From assembly GCF_000422505.1 (NCBI RefSeq), contig NZ_KE383870.1:25744-89743 (forward strand): a stretch of 64,000 nt of DNA, written 5' to 3'. The translations under genes were made by a program, and so were the position numbers. The notes under the pieces were generated by a model. The model made no database searches. It had not been told where the DNA came from and worked only from the letters and a program-made list of their open reading frames with translations. The stretch is from Paenibacillus pinihumi DSM 23905 = JCM 16419 (GTDB taxonomy: Bacteria; Bacillota; Bacilli; Paenibacillales; Paenibacillaceae). Each line of letters begins with the position of its first letter. Within the stretch, counting starts at the first letter, position 1. Below are positions 16,098 through 25,138 of this stretch, piece by piece.

Positions 16098-17569
16098 TGC
16101 GGGTCGGATTGAAATGGAAGCTGATGGGGTTTATCGGCGTATTGCTGCTCGTGACCCTTACTGTGCTCAGTCTGCTTGTCCTCCAGGGCATCAAGGATAA
16201 CCAGCTCCGGGGGAGGGAGCAGTCGCTCCAGATTCAGGCAGAGCTTGCCGGAAAGCAGGTACGCCAAATGTACATTACCGGGGAGCGGACCGCACCCGAG
16301 GAGTTCATGCAGCGCAGAGGACAGGAGCTTGCGGTTACGCTGGACAGCTACAATTTGACACATGTGCTGATCTATGACCGGAATGGAAGGCGTGTAGGAA
16401 ACTCCTCGCCGATGGAAATTGCTATCGATGCCAGACCTGCTTTGGAACATGCTTTGAATGGAAAAATTGCCTATATTACAGAAAAAAACAAGGTGGAGTA
16501 TTTTGCTCCGTTACCGGGTCCGGAGGGACTGCTTGGCGTTGTGCAATTGGGCATATCCATACAAGAGGACCAGGAATTTTACCAATATATTGAGCGGCTG
16601 TTTCTGCTGGTAGGCATGATTGTAACCGTATCGGGATTGCTGTTTGGTTATTGGTTTGTGGCTAGACAAGCCAGGGCGATCCGCAAGCTGATGTCCGCGG
16701 CGGACCAGATTGGCGACGGCCGGTATTTACAGTCTCCCGTGCTTATGCGGGGAGATGAGCTGGGCGAATTGGGGCGCCAAATCTATGCGATGAGCGGCAC
16801 GATTGAGCAACAGGTCGCACGGCTGGAGACGGAGAAGCGCAAGCTGCAAGAAGCGGTGGAGCGTCTTGAGCTGCTCGAGCAGAGCCAGAAGCAGTTCATT
16901 AACAACTTTAGCCATGAATTCAAAACACCTGTCACTTCTATTAAAGCATACGCTGATTTGCTCGGCATGTATAACGATGATCCCGGACTGATCCGGGAAG
17001 CGACGAGCAATATGTCCAAAGAGGCAGAGCGGCTGTCCGGTCTGGTCGACCAGGCGCTGCAATTGTCCTTGCTCAATAATTATGAGCCATTTGCCAGCCA
17101 TCCGGAGCCTGTCGATCTGGCGGTGCTGCTGGAGGATGCCTGTGGCCGGATGAACGGCAAGGCGCTCAAGTTTGGCATTATGATGCACCTGGACTTATCG
17201 CCGGTGCGCGTGTTTGCAGACCGGGATAATTTGCTTCATATTTTTATTAATTTGCTGGATAATGCCATTAAATATAATGTCCCTCAGGGACAGATAAGGG
17301 TTAGCAGTGCGCTGGAGCACAGACAGGCTGTCATTCGGATTTCCGATACAGGCATCGGGATCGCCGAGGACGAGCGCGAGCGGGTATTTGAGCCGTTTTA
17401 TACGGTTAATAAGGACCGATCCCGCGCCTCAGGCGGGACAGGGCTTGGACTGGCGCTGGTAAAATCTCTGGTGGAGAAGCAGAACGGCTCCATCCGGATT
17501 GAGGGCGATCAAGGGCAGGGAACGAAAGTGACGGTTGTATTTCCGGCTTTTGAACAGCATGAACCCTAA
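16094..17569 (+). CDS. Membrane sensor histidine kinase
   Basis: A protein of 491 residues. One membrane segment near residues 10-30, an extracytoplasmic sensor region of about 140 residues (Cache-like), a second membrane segment near 170-192 (LFLLVGMIVTVSGLLFGYWF), HAMP (about 193-245), and a coiled region. HisKA has the phospho-His274 in NNFSHEFKTPVTSIKAY. HATPase_c has NLLDNAIKYN, DTGIGI and GGTGLGLALV. It pairs with the overlapping response regulator. Downstream are a lipoprotein and a VanY-like carboxypeptidase, so envelope or antibiotic stress is a plausible signal. Confidence 0.92.
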   Translation: MMRVGLKWKLMGFIGVLLLVTLTVLSLLVLQGIKDNQLRGREQSLQIQAELAGKQVRQMYITGERTAPEEFMQRRGQELAVTLDSYNLTHVLIYDRNGRRVGNSSPMEIAIDARPALEHALNGKIAYITEKNKVEYFAPLPGPEGLLGVVQLGISIQEDQEFYQYIERLFLLVGMIVTVSGLLFGYWFVARQARAIRKLMSAADQIGDGRYLQSPVLMRGDELGELGRQIYAMSGTIEQQVARLETEKRKLQEAVERLELLEQSQKQFINNFSHEFKTPVTSIKAYADLLGMYNDDPGLIREATSNMSKEAERLSGLVDQALQLSLLNNYEPFASHPEPVDLAVLLEDACGRMNGKALKFGIMMHLDLSPVRVFADRDNLLHIFINLLDNAIKYNVPQGQIRVSSALEHRQAVIRISDTGIGIAEDERERVFEPFYTVNKDRSRASGGTGLGLALVKSLVEKQNGSIRIEGDQGQGTKVTVVFPAFEQHEP

Positions 17570-17766
17570 AGTTTACAAGTTTGAAACAAGTTGAAATGCT
17601 GACGATATATTGTTGCTTTACACTTTACATTAACTTGAGTCTATCAGTCTGCCGGGCACTTGGCGAAGGAAGATGCAGGTGTATCCGTAGCGGGATTTTT
17701 GGCTATAAAGGCTGCTGCAGTCAAGGACGCGCGGCTGGCTATGATTTGAGGGGGCCGGTGGTAAGC

Positions 17767-18987
17767 ATGAACAAAGAAATACAACAAGCCATATTAGTTG
17801 CCGGGCTGGTTGCTGTGATCGGGCTGCTGCCGGGCTGCGGACTTCAATCGAACAAGGGTGAGGCCGTTACCCCTCTGACATCGGGAGCGACGCTGACAGT
17901 CAAGGATATGGCAGTGGAGCAGTCTGCGGGCAAGGTAGAGGTTTCCCAGATTGAACGAATCGAAAATACGAGCGGAATGGCCTGGCTGTCGGACAAACAG
18001 GTTTTGCTCCAGCAGGAGGAAATCAGGCAGCAGGGCAAAGGCAAGGAGCCTTTTTATAGTCATACCTCTGTCATTTACAATGTGGATACGAAAGCAAAGA
18101 CTCCCTGGGAATGGGGAGAGGGCACCGTTTGGCTGTCTCCGGATGGCAAGCATGCGTTTATTGCAGAAGCAAAGACAAGTAAGTATAATTTGTCTGGTCA
18201 AATTATTAATTTGATAAACGGCCTCTCACAGGCTGTAAAGCTGGAATTGGGCATCGTTACTGCCGGTTGGGCAGATAACAATACGCTGCTTCTGTCCGTA
18301 GGCCATACTGTCGAGAGGATCGATATTCCAAGCGGCAATTCATCCGTCATCTCGCTTCATGGAGGAGAGGACAGCTCTGTTACAGGCAAGAATGAAAAAG
18401 AAAATATCTACTTGGTAGATGGTGTGCGGAAGATCAAGCGTTCCTTAGTAGAGATCAAAAAGCATGGCAGCGGCTCAAGCGGGTATGGATCAGACTACAG
18501 CTTGATTGCGCTCTATCCGATCAAGGATACCATTTATTATATTGATGACCAGTTCAAGCTGAAGTCGATTCCGATCAAAGGCGGGGAGCCGTCCGTGCTT
18601 GCAGCAAACATTATTGAGGCAGCCCCTTCTCCGGATGGATCAAGGGTTGCCCTTGTCCAGCAGATTGGCGAGACAGAGATGCTTGTACTGGCAGACTCGC
18701 ATGGCAATATTCAGGGTGATGCAGTTGCCAGAGGCAACCTTATTCAGCGCCTGTCCTGGTCCCCGGATATGAAGGTGCTCCTCTTTTCGGTCTACTCTGA
18801 GGCTCAGGGCGGAATGAACGGGCTTTATGCATTTGATTTGGAGGCAGGCAAGGTAACAGCGCTGGCAGATATTCAAAGTTTATCGTATCCGATCCGATGG
18901 GCGCCGGGCTCCCGGCAATTCATGATTACGGATTCGGAGACCCGGGACGGGCAATATCGTACGGTTACGTCTATTTTTAAAATGTAG
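17767..18987 (+). CDS. Putative beta-propeller lipoprotein
   Basis: A protein of 406 residues with a lipoprotein signal peptide ending LLPGC (lipidated Cys24). The rest shows repeating strand-turn units with SPDG/WSPD motifs (VWLSPDGKHAFIAEAK; APSPDGSRVALVQQIG; LSWSPDMKVLLFSVYS; IRWAPGSRQFMITDSE), typical of a TolB/WD40-like propeller. It lies outside the membrane. The frame extends upstream to 17581, but the ATG at 17767 begins the signal peptide. It is placed between the two-component system and the carboxypeptidase and may sense or bind a wall or antibiotic ligand. Function unknown. Confidence 0.75.
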   Translation: MNKEIQQAILVAGLVAVIGLLPGCGLQSNKGEAVTPLTSGATLTVKDMAVEQSAGKVEVSQIERIENTSGMAWLSDKQVLLQQEEIRQQGKGKEPFYSHTSVIYNVDTKAKTPWEWGEGTVWLSPDGKHAFIAEAKTSKYNLSGQIINLINGLSQAVKLELGIVTAGWADNNTLLLSVGHTVERIDIPSGNSSVISLHGGEDSSVTGKNEKENIYLVDGVRKIKRSLVEIKKHGSGSSGYGSDYSLIALYPIKDTIYYIDDQFKLKSIPIKGGEPSVLAANIIEAAPSPDGSRVALVQQIGETEMLVLADSHGNIQGDAVARGNLIQRLSWSPDMKVLLFSVYSEAQGGMNGLYAFDLEAGKVTALADIQSLSYPIRWAPGSRQFMITDSETRDGQYRTVTSIFKM

Positions 18988-19030
18988 CGGCTAAGGTGCC
19001 GGGTAAAGTATGAATGGGAGGATTGTTTGG

Positions 19031-19915
19031 ATGACGAAGATACTTACAACAATTGCGGCTTTGGCTATATGTACAGCACTATTCGCGGGATGCTCAGACA
19101 GCCCGGCTGCGCCGCCGAAAAATAATCAGGGCGGGAATCAGGTTCAGGAGGGAACGGACAAGCCGGTCACCAATAACAGCGGGCTGGAAGAACCGGGCGG
19201 TGCTGATAACGGGACCAAGGGCGGCAACAACTCCGGCGAACAGGGCACAGACGGCAAAGATAACAACGGCGGCAATAAAGGGAACGAGGGCTCGCAAAAT
19301 ACGAACAGCCCTGCAGTCGAAGCCGCATCTAATCCAAAAAGCATAGCGGTGCTTGTAAATAAGCAATTCAGCCTGCCTGAGGATTATAAGCCGACGGATC
19401 TGGTATACCCGGATGTTCCTTTTACCTTTAAAGACAAGATTGAAAAACGGATGATGCGCAAGGAAGCTGCCGGCGCATTGGAAAAGCTGTTTGAGGGCGC
19501 GAAAAAGGATGGTCTCTACCTCGCGGGAGTGTCCGCTTACCGTTCCCATCAGACACAAAAATCTCTGTTCGCGCGTTATGTGAAGAAGGATGGAGAAGAG
19601 AAAGCTAAAACTTACAGCGCAGTACCGGGCCATAGCGAGCATGAAACCGGGCTGGCAATCGATGTATCGGCAAGCGACGGCAAATGCGCAGCGGAGGATT
19701 GCTTCGGCGACACACCGGAAGCCAAGTGGCTCGCTGAGCATGCATATGATTACGGCTTTATTATCCGTTACCCGCAAGGCAAGGATTCCATTACGGGCTA
19801 CAAATATGAGCCATGGCATTTGCGTTATGTAGGTGCGGATATCTCCAAGGATATTAAAGACCGGGATATTACACTGGAAGAATACTATGATGCGGTTCCG
19901 GTAACGAATCCGTAA
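19031..19915 (+). CDS. VanY/DacY-family D-alanyl-D-alanine carboxypeptidase, lipoprotein
   Basis: A protein of 294 residues. The signal ends LFAGC (Cys21 lipidated), then comes a Gly/Asn-rich spacer of about 75 residues, then a peptidase M15B domain with the zinc motif SEHETGLAID, the YRSHQTQ substrate loop, and EPWHLRYVG carrying the catalytic Glu and last His ligand. It trims the terminal D-Ala from peptidoglycan stem peptides outside the membrane. GGGAGG nine bases before the ATG at 19031 fixes the start, seven codons inside the open frame. It follows the TCS and lipoprotein and ends with a terminator. The order recalls vanRS-vanY but lacks vanHAX. Confidence 0.88.
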   Translation: MTKILTTIAALAICTALFAGCSDSPAAPPKNNQGGNQVQEGTDKPVTNNSGLEEPGGADNGTKGGNNSGEQGTDGKDNNGGNKGNEGSQNTNSPAVEAASNPKSIAVLVNKQFSLPEDYKPTDLVYPDVPFTFKDKIEKRMMRKEAAGALEKLFEGAKKDGLYLAGVSAYRSHQTQKSLFARYVKKDGEEKAKTYSAVPGHSEHETGLAIDVSASDGKCAAEDCFGDTPEAKWLAEHAYDYGFIIRYPQGKDSITGYKYEPWHLRYVGADISKDIKDRDITLEEYYDAVPVTNP

Positions 19916-19948
19916 TCGTACCAAAGCAGTTCCTTTAAGAAGGATAAG

Positions 19949-19983
19949 ATCCTCTCTGCTCATTCGTGCAGAGGGGATTTTTG
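19949..19983 (+). terminator. Terminator after the carboxypeptidase
   Basis: ATCCTCTCTGC pairs with GCAGAGGGGAT across TCATTCGT, followed by TTTTGC. Confidence 0.85.
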
Positions 19984-20253
19984 CTTTGATCAGGCATGGC
20001 ATCAGGCCGGGTTATAACAGGAGTCCCCGGACCATAATAGCTGCATTCACAGAGCCTCATAGGCCAGGGGCGAAACCGGGACAAAGTGTGATATACTTAT
20101 CCAACCAATAGTAAAAGTATAATTGTAAGAACAAATACTGAAGTTGGATGATCCGATATCCGTCTTTTACGAAAACCCTGCTTGAACTGGAAGAAAAAAG
20201 AGGAGCAAGAGAAGGGCTTCTTTTTAATTTGACGCTTACGGGGGATGAAGGAA
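19984..20253. other. Intergenic stretch before the VOC gene
   Basis: No gene is seen. Two promoter-like -10 elements occur, GATATACTT (near 20090) and AGTATAATTG (near 20116), either of which could drive the VOC gene. The remainder shows no repeats. Confidence 0.4.
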
Positions 20254-20640
20254 ATGAATATCCAAGGCATTCATCATACTGCGGTCATTGTGACCGATCT
20301 GGAGCGGTCCAAACATTTTTACGGCGAAGTGCTCGGGTTAAAGGAGAGCGGTGACCGGCCGGCGTTTGATTTCCCGGGAGTCTGGTATGAGGCGGGGGAG
20401 ATGCAGATTCATCTGATCGTTCATGAGCCTTCCCGCACACTGCGCGGCACGAATCAGATTGATACGCGGGACGGACATTTTGCGCTGCGGGTGCCTGATA
20501 TGGCCGATGTCATACAGAAGCTGGATCAGCACTCCATTGCCTATACCAATAAGCCGGACAGCATCACAGGCTGGCATCAGGTGTTTGTGACCGATCCGGA
20601 CGGGAATATTATAGAGTTTAATGCGCTGCGTCAAGCCTGA
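20254..20640 (+). CDS. VOC-family protein (glyoxalase/fosfomycin/bleomycin resistance type)
   Basis: A protein of 128 residues with the paired beta-alpha-beta-beta-beta modules of the vicinal oxygen chelate superfamily: IQGIHHTAVIVTDLERSKHF with YGEVLGL at the start, MQIHLIV in the middle and VFVTDPDGNIIEFNALR at the end. Likely metal ligands are the first His (IHH), a His in the centre and the C-terminal Glu. Members are glyoxalases, dioxygenases or thiol transferases; the reaction cannot be named. Two starts are close: 20245 and 20254. GGGGG lies nine bases before 20254. Confidence 0.8.
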   Translation: MNIQGIHHTAVIVTDLERSKHFYGEVLGLKESGDRPAFDFPGVWYEAGEMQIHLIVHEPSRTLRGTNQIDTRDGHFALRVPDMADVIQKLDQHSIAYTNKPDSITGWHQVFVTDPDGNIIEFNALRQA

Positions 20641-20851
20641 CAGCTAAGAAACCGTGATACACTTCTCCGGGTGTATGATAGCGGATACGAGATGGATGCG
20701 GAAGCATCAAGCCTGCGGAAATGAGGAAAATATCCTCTGCTGGCGATTTTTTGTTGCGCATATGAAGGATTTAAGCTATTGTATTTATTCGTTGAGTCAA
20801 AATGAACAGGAAATTGAGTTGCTTTTATTATGAGGAGGAGCAGGGAACATC

Positions 20852-21718
20852 ATGAATGCTTCAACAGCTTTGCCAATGCTAACCTTTTTGTCCCCGCCGA
20901 TGCCTTATTTTATCGAGGCTGACCGCCGCAGCTATGAGCCTGGGCAGAGTCATCCGAGCCGGGCAAATCGTGGGACATTTGATTTGATATATGTACGTCA
21001 GGGCCAGCTTTCGATTATTGAAGGGGAGCATACGTGGGTGCTGGAGCCGGGACAGCTGCTGCTGCTGCGTCCGGACCGTCCTCATCGCGCCGGAGAGAGC
21101 TGTTCAGTGGAGACGGTGTTTGACTGGATTCATTTTCAGACTCCCGGTGTATGGGAGGAAGGTGAGGCCGGGCAGGAGGCACAGCTGCACGGGGATCACT
21201 ATTTATATGCGATTCGCCTGCCCAAGAGTCTGAAGCTTGCCCGCCGCGAAGAAGTCGATGCGCTGCTTGATGAGCTGAGCCAGGCGGCTAACAGTCCGGT
21301 ATCGGCTTCTTTCTGGCAGCGCCAGCAGCTCTTTGTGAAGCTGTTGCAGCTGATTGAGGAGGATTGGCGTTCCCACGCTGCACCGACATCCGTCAATGTT
21401 GCGGAGCGGGCGGCTGCCTATTTGAAGCGGAACTATCAAAGCCAGATCACGAACAAATCTCTGGGCGAAGAACTGGGACTGCACCCGAATTACATTGCCC
21501 GTTGTATGCTCGACATTTATGGAAACACGCCGCAGCAGTTTCTGCTGCACTATCGTGTGGATCAGGCCAAGTTGCTGTTAATTAAGACGGACTGGCCGAT
21601 TGCGCGGATCGCGTCGGAGACGGGTTTCAGACAGACCCCTCACTTCTCCAGAACATTCTCGGAGCAGTCCGGATTTCCACCCCTGCAATACCGTAAAAAG
21701 TATAATGCTCTTATTTAA
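20852..21718 (+). CDS. AraC-family transcriptional regulator
   Basis: A protein of 288 residues. The N-terminal cupin-like domain contains FDLIYVRQGQLSIIEGEHTW and LEPGQLLLLRPDRPHRAGE. The C-terminal double helix-turn-helix contains ITNKSLGEELGLHPNYIARC and WPIARIASETGFRQTPHFSR. GAGGAGGAGC precedes the ATG. No glycosidase or transporter lies next to it, so its target is unknown. It has its own terminator and is followed by the HNH gene in the same direction. Confidence 0.9.
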   Translation: MNASTALPMLTFLSPPMPYFIEADRRSYEPGQSHPSRANRGTFDLIYVRQGQLSIIEGEHTWVLEPGQLLLLRPDRPHRAGESCSVETVFDWIHFQTPGVWEEGEAGQEAQLHGDHYLYAIRLPKSLKLARREEVDALLDELSQAANSPVSASFWQRQQLFVKLLQLIEEDWRSHAAPTSVNVAERAAAYLKRNYQSQITNKSLGEELGLHPNYIARCMLDIYGNTPQQFLLHYRVDQAKLLLIKTDWPIARIASETGFRQTPHFSRTFSEQSGFPPLQYRKKYNALI

Positions 21719-21853
21719 ATCCTATGTATGCTAAAAAGCCGATGATTGGCGTTTATCAAGCGATGGGCCTGTTCCGATATTGGAGAACTCGTCCATTCAT
21801 TGAGGGCCTGGTCATTGGTTTTTCCATTTTATAAAACGCGATGCCGGGGAAGA

Positions 21854-21879
21854 GGACTGAGATCAGTTCCTTCTTTTTT
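21854..21879 (+). terminator. Terminator-like hairpin after the AraC gene
   Basis: GGACTGA and TCAGTTCC pair with a one-base bulge, followed by TTCTTTTTTA. Confidence 0.6.
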
Positions 21880-22038
21880 AATAGGAGCATTGAGCATTTG
21901 AATTTGGAATAGCGGAATATCGGACAGGCAATGCTTGGGATCGGGCAAGAGTATGTTATATTGGAGAGAGGAACAAGCAAATATTACCCAAACGAGGTGA
22001 CAGGGAGAACGGGCCGAACCCTTTCTTTCCCCGAAGCA
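21880..22038. other. Leader of the HNH gene
   Basis: The coding frame is open back to 21931, but no convincing Shine-Dalgarno precedes any start. AGGTGA at 21993-21998 lacks a start codon at proper distance. TATGTTATATTGG (21952-21964) is AT-rich and promoter-like. Confidence 0.35.
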
Positions 22039-23133
22039 ATGACTGACAACAATAATAATAAGCCGATAGCGGACTTGAAAATATGTGTAAAATGCCAGCA
22101 AGCAAGGCCGCTCAAAGATTTTCTGCCAAGAAGCGGACGAAAAGCAGGGCCTTCAAGACGGCGGGGAACCTGTCGTGTTTGCCGTAAGGAGGCGCGGGCG
22201 CTTGGAGAGGCTGAACGCCTGACTGCACCAGAAATAAGTGATAGAACAGAGCAGCTCTTAGGTTTAAATCCGGCACAGCAAGCAGAACGGTTGCAGCCTG
22301 AACGGGTCCGGTCCATGGTGCCGGAGGCTCCAATGACTGCGTCTTCTGTTCTGAGCGGGGATGAGGGAGAGCAACCAAAGAGAAAGCGCAAAAGGCGCAG
22401 GTCCAAAAAGGGGAGAGACCTATCCTCTCCAGCTGTTCCCGGTGCGGAAAGTGATGAGAAAGCGGGCGCTGGGACCGGGTCGACAAACGAAGCGGTTGAA
22501 GCTTCCGCAAACCCGGGAATATCTTTACAAGCTGAAATGCCTGTGACTGATGCGGAAAGCATCCAGCCCAAGAAAAAGCGGAAAAGGCGAAGACGAAGAA
22601 AGTCCAAACAAGGGGATGAAGCGGCTTTAAAGTCTGCCATGAATCCACCAGGCAATGATCATGCTACCCCCAAAAGGCAAGCACAAGCAGAAACTAAAGT
22701 GGTCAAGACGGCTTCTAATGGGCAGGCAAACAGCAGGAACAATTACGGAACGGCTGTTTCAGAAGCCCCAGTGCTAAGGCCGACCCGGCAGGGCTTTATT
22801 CGAATGCGCGGCAAGACGGATAGCGGCCGGGGCTGGTACCAGGAGGTTGAACCTGACCTGGCTTACACGCTGGTGAGGGAAAATGCTGCGATTATCGTCA
22901 ACCGGCATACGATTCGGCGGATTTATGGGAATAAAGAGTTTCGCCGGCTCATTTTGACCCGGGACAACTATACCTGCTATTTCTGTGGCCAATATGGCGA
23001 TACAATTGATCATCTGCTCCCCAGATCCAAAGGCGGCCATACAACCCCGGTTAATTGTGTCTGCGCCTGCAACGAATGCAATCAAACCAAAGCCAATACG
23101 GATTTGGAGGAGTTTTTGCTAACTTTTGAGTAG
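22039..23133 (+). CDS. HNH endonuclease-domain protein with polybasic linkers
   Basis: From the ATG at 22039 the product has 364 residues. Near the N-terminus two Cys pairs (CVKCQQARPLKDF...CRVCRK) look like a small zinc finger. The middle ~200 residues are low-complexity and charged, with two strongly basic blocks (PKRKRKRRRSKKGR and PKKKRKRRRRRKSKQG). The C-terminal 100 residues are an HNH nuclease: YTCYFCGQYG, TIDHLLPRSKGG, then CACNECNQTKAN, with the DH of the metal site and four Cys that would hold structural zinc. It is a likely DNA-acting, McrA-type nuclease of unknown role. The N-terminus is uncertain; starts at 21931 or GTG 21997 are possible. Confidence 0.75.
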   Translation: MTDNNNNKPIADLKICVKCQQARPLKDFLPRSGRKAGPSRRRGTCRVCRKEARALGEAERLTAPEISDRTEQLLGLNPAQQAERLQPERVRSMVPEAPMTASSVLSGDEGEQPKRKRKRRRSKKGRDLSSPAVPGAESDEKAGAGTGSTNEAVEASANPGISLQAEMPVTDAESIQPKKKRKRRRRRKSKQGDEAALKSAMNPPGNDHATPKRQAQAETKVVKTASNGQANSRNNYGTAVSEAPVLRPTRQGFIRMRGKTDSGRGWYQEVEPDLAYTLVRENAAIIVNRHTIRRIYGNKEFRRLILTRDNYTCYFCGQYGDTIDHLLPRSKGGHTTPVNCVCACNECNQTKANTDLEEFLLTFE

Positions 23134-23151
23134 ATGTATCGGCTGCTATAA

Positions 23152-23188
23152 AAAATGAAGGGCTGAATCTGCTTCAGCCCTTCATTTT
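23152..23188. terminator. Bidirectional terminator between the HNH gene and xylR
   Basis: AAAATGAAGGGCTGAA pairs with TTCAGCCCTTCATTTT with a 5-nt loop. It overlaps the last codons of xylR on the minus strand and has A and T runs on both sides. Confidence 0.88.
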
Positions 23189-24331
23189 GGCGAGAAATCC
23201 GCTAATGGCAAAATAAGCGGCTCCGCGCACGGCGGATTGCTCTCCGAGCTCGGCGAACAAAATCCGCATATTGTTGCGGTGGTAGGAGAGAGTGCGGTTG
23301 TTTACAGTCTCCAGCAGCTCACTCTCTATCCAGCGTCTGGCCCTGCTCATCCGGTTGCCGATCAGCACGACCTCCGGGTTGAACACATTAATAATGTTGG
23401 CGATACCTGCGCCAAGGTAATGTCCGATGCTTTGCAGCAGCCGGACTGCTTCCTCGTGGCCGTCATCCGCCGCGTGCAGCAGGGAGGAGAGGCTACCAAA
23501 GCCGAGCTTGGCGGCTTGCTCCAGCAGTGCATTCTCCGATGCGTAGAGCTCCCAGCAGCCGCGGTTGCCGCATCGGCAGGGCCGTCCCTCCAAATCAATG
23601 GAGAGATGTCCAAGCTCCCCCGAGAAGCCGGAGGCTCCCTTATACAGCTCCTTGTTCAAAATAATGCCTGTGCCGATTCCGATTCCAACACTGACATAAA
23701 TCTGATGGGCAATTCCGCGCCCGGCCCCGTAGCGCTGCTCCCCTTTGGCTCCAGCGTTGGCTTCATTATCAATGACAACAGGCAAGTTATAGCGTTCCTT
23801 GAGCAGCTTTCCAAGGCCGACCTGATTCCATTCCAGGTTCGGTGCGAACAGGATATTGCCCGTATCATCGACGATTCCGGGAACCCCCATGCCAATTCCC
23901 ACGACACCATAAGGGCTTTCCGGTGCGCTTGCAATTAAATCCTCAATGGAAGCATACAATACGCCGAGGACCTGCTCCAGCTCTGTTGCATCCAGATTTT
24001 TTTCAGCTTCCGTAATAATTTCGCCATTCAAATCCGTGAGCACGCCACGAATATAATTAACCCCCAGGTCGATGCCAAGTGCATAGCCTGCTTTGCTGTT
24101 GAACAGCAGCATAACGGGTTTTCGCCCTCCGCTGGACTCCCCGGTGCCAATTTCAATGACCAGGTCCCGGTCGATTAAATCCTGCACCAGACTCGATACG
24201 GTAGCTTTATTCAATCCGGTGCGCTCTGAGATGGCCGCCCTGGAGAGGGGAGCCTGCTTGATGACCGCTTCCAGAACGACAGCGGTATTTATTTGTTTGA
24301 TCAGCGCTGTATCGCCGGTTTTTTTTCTCAT
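23174..24331 (-). CDS. xylR: Xylose repressor XylR (ROK family)
   Basis: A protein of 385 residues. The N-terminal winged helix-turn-helix (PLSRAAISERTGLNKATVSS) is followed by an actin-like ROK sugar-binding domain (YALGIDLGVNYIRGVLTDL; GIGMGVPGIVDDTGNI; the zinc motif CRCGNRGCWE). In Bacillales XylR blocks xylAB until xylose binds. It is read away from xylAB, with hicB and its remnant between. A palindrome matching the xyl operator lies about 95 bp upstream (24424-24446), suggesting autoregulation, and a perfect operator lies before xylA. GGGGG lies 12 bases ahead of the ATG. Confidence 0.92.
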   Translation of the reverse strand: MRKKTGDTALIKQINTAVVLEAVIKQAPLSRAAISERTGLNKATVSSLVQDLIDRDLVIEIGTGESSGGRKPVMLLFNSKAGYALGIDLGVNYIRGVLTDLNGEIITEAEKNLDATELEQVLGVLYASIEDLIASAPESPYGVVGIGMGVPGIVDDTGNILFAPNLEWNQVGLGKLLKERYNLPVVIDNEANAGAKGEQRYGAGRGIAHQIYVSVGIGIGTGIILNKELYKGASGFSGELGHLSIDLEGRPCRCGNRGCWELYASENALLEQAAKLGFGSLSSLLHAADDGHEEAVRLLQSIGHYLGAGIANIINVFNPEVVLIGNRMSRARRWIESELLETVNNRTLSYHRNNMRILFAELGEQSAVRGAAYFAISGFLAKMKG

Positions 24332-24423
24332 GTGTGGCTGAAGCCCCCGTCCTTAGCGCATATGCACTATACTGTATCTAACCTTGATTTTATCATGGTA
24401 ATGGTATTTTAATTCTATCACAA

Positions 24424-24446
24424 CTTAGTTTATATGATAAACAAAC
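24424..24446. promoter_or_regulatory. Second XylR operator, upstream of xylR
   Basis: CTTAGTTTAT-ATGAT-AAACAAAC matches the xylA operator at 19 of 23 aligned bases without gaps. It lies 93 bp from the xylR start. A further small palindrome, ATAAACAGTTTAT, is at 24505-24517. Confidence 0.7.
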
Positions 24447-24609
24447 ATTGTATTGCATTTATCTGAGATGGTAGATATCAAGAGGACAGTAGAGTTTCTG
24501 GGTGATAAACAGTTTATTGTATTCGCATACTAAGTCAAAGAACGGGACAGAAAACCTATAATTCGAAGGAAGATACTTAATTGTTTTCTTAAATCAAGAA
24601 AATCATTAC

Positions 24610-24654
24610 AATAAACAAGCCGTTACTCCCCATAAGGATAACGGCTTGTTTATT
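24610..24654. terminator. Hairpin downstream of hicB
   Basis: AATAAACAAGCCGTTA pairs perfectly over 16 bp with TAACGGCTTGTTTATT, loop 13 nt. It is a likely terminator for hicB on the minus strand, although the T tract is poor. Confidence 0.65.
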
Positions 24655-24682
24655 GACAATTGTAAATGACCGACTCGAATAT

Positions 24683-25108
24683 TTACTTGTCGTTCATTGT
24701 AATTCCGAGGTTGCGTTTCAACCCTTCTTGGAGCACGTGAGAAAAGTTAAGATTCTGCTTCTCAGCTTCATCATTAAGCCATTTTGGAACAGTCAGCGTC
24801 TTTTTAACCGCCTTAGACTCCATAGCCTCTCTTACAGTTGGCATATAGACCTGAACGTCACAAGCGGCCTCACCGTCCTCGCGTTGTGCAAGGATTTTAT
24901 CGAGTGGGGAGGGATCAGGTATAATGTCATGATCTTGCTCCATGACATAGATGAAGCCTTCTAGCGCTTCGCGTGCCATAGCGTGGGCTTCCTCCATTGT
25001 ATCAGCTGCTGTAATGCACCCGGGTAAATCAGGGAAACGAACAGAAATACCATCTTCTGCTTGATCAATTAATGTCCAGAAACGATAGACATCTTTATTA
25101 TTATTCAT
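24683..25108 (-). CDS. hicB: HicB-type antitoxin
   Basis: A protein of 141 residues. The N-terminal HicB/DUF1902 fold contains FWTLIDQAEDGISVRFPDLP, GCITAADTMEEA and MAREALEGFIYVME. The C-terminal ribbon-helix-helix-like part is KKTLTVPKWLNDEAEKQNLN with FSHVLQEGLKRNLGI. HicB binds the HicA mRNA interferase and represses the operon. GAAGGAGG ten bases before the ATG is an excellent ribosome site, so the gene should be expressed if transcribed. The hicA directly upstream is truncated, which makes this an orphan antitoxin or a plain repressor. Confidence 0.85.
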   Translation of the reverse strand: MNNNKDVYRFWTLIDQAEDGISVRFPDLPGCITAADTMEEAHAMAREALEGFIYVMEQDHDIIPDPSPLDKILAQREDGEAACDVQVYMPTVREAMESKAVKKTLTVPKWLNDEAEKQNLNFSHVLQEGLKRNLGITMNDK

Positions 25109-25138
25109 TATATATAAACCTCCTTCGGGGAGGGCCTT

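Noticed and set aside
17581-17766. N-terminal extension of the propeller lipoprotein
   Set aside because: The signal peptide and lipobox begin at ATG 17767; the upstream frame shows no conserved features.
19094-20002. Open frame of 302 codons opposite the VanY-like gene
   Set aside because: Antisense shadow; the plus strand has a signal peptide, lipobox and zinc motif.
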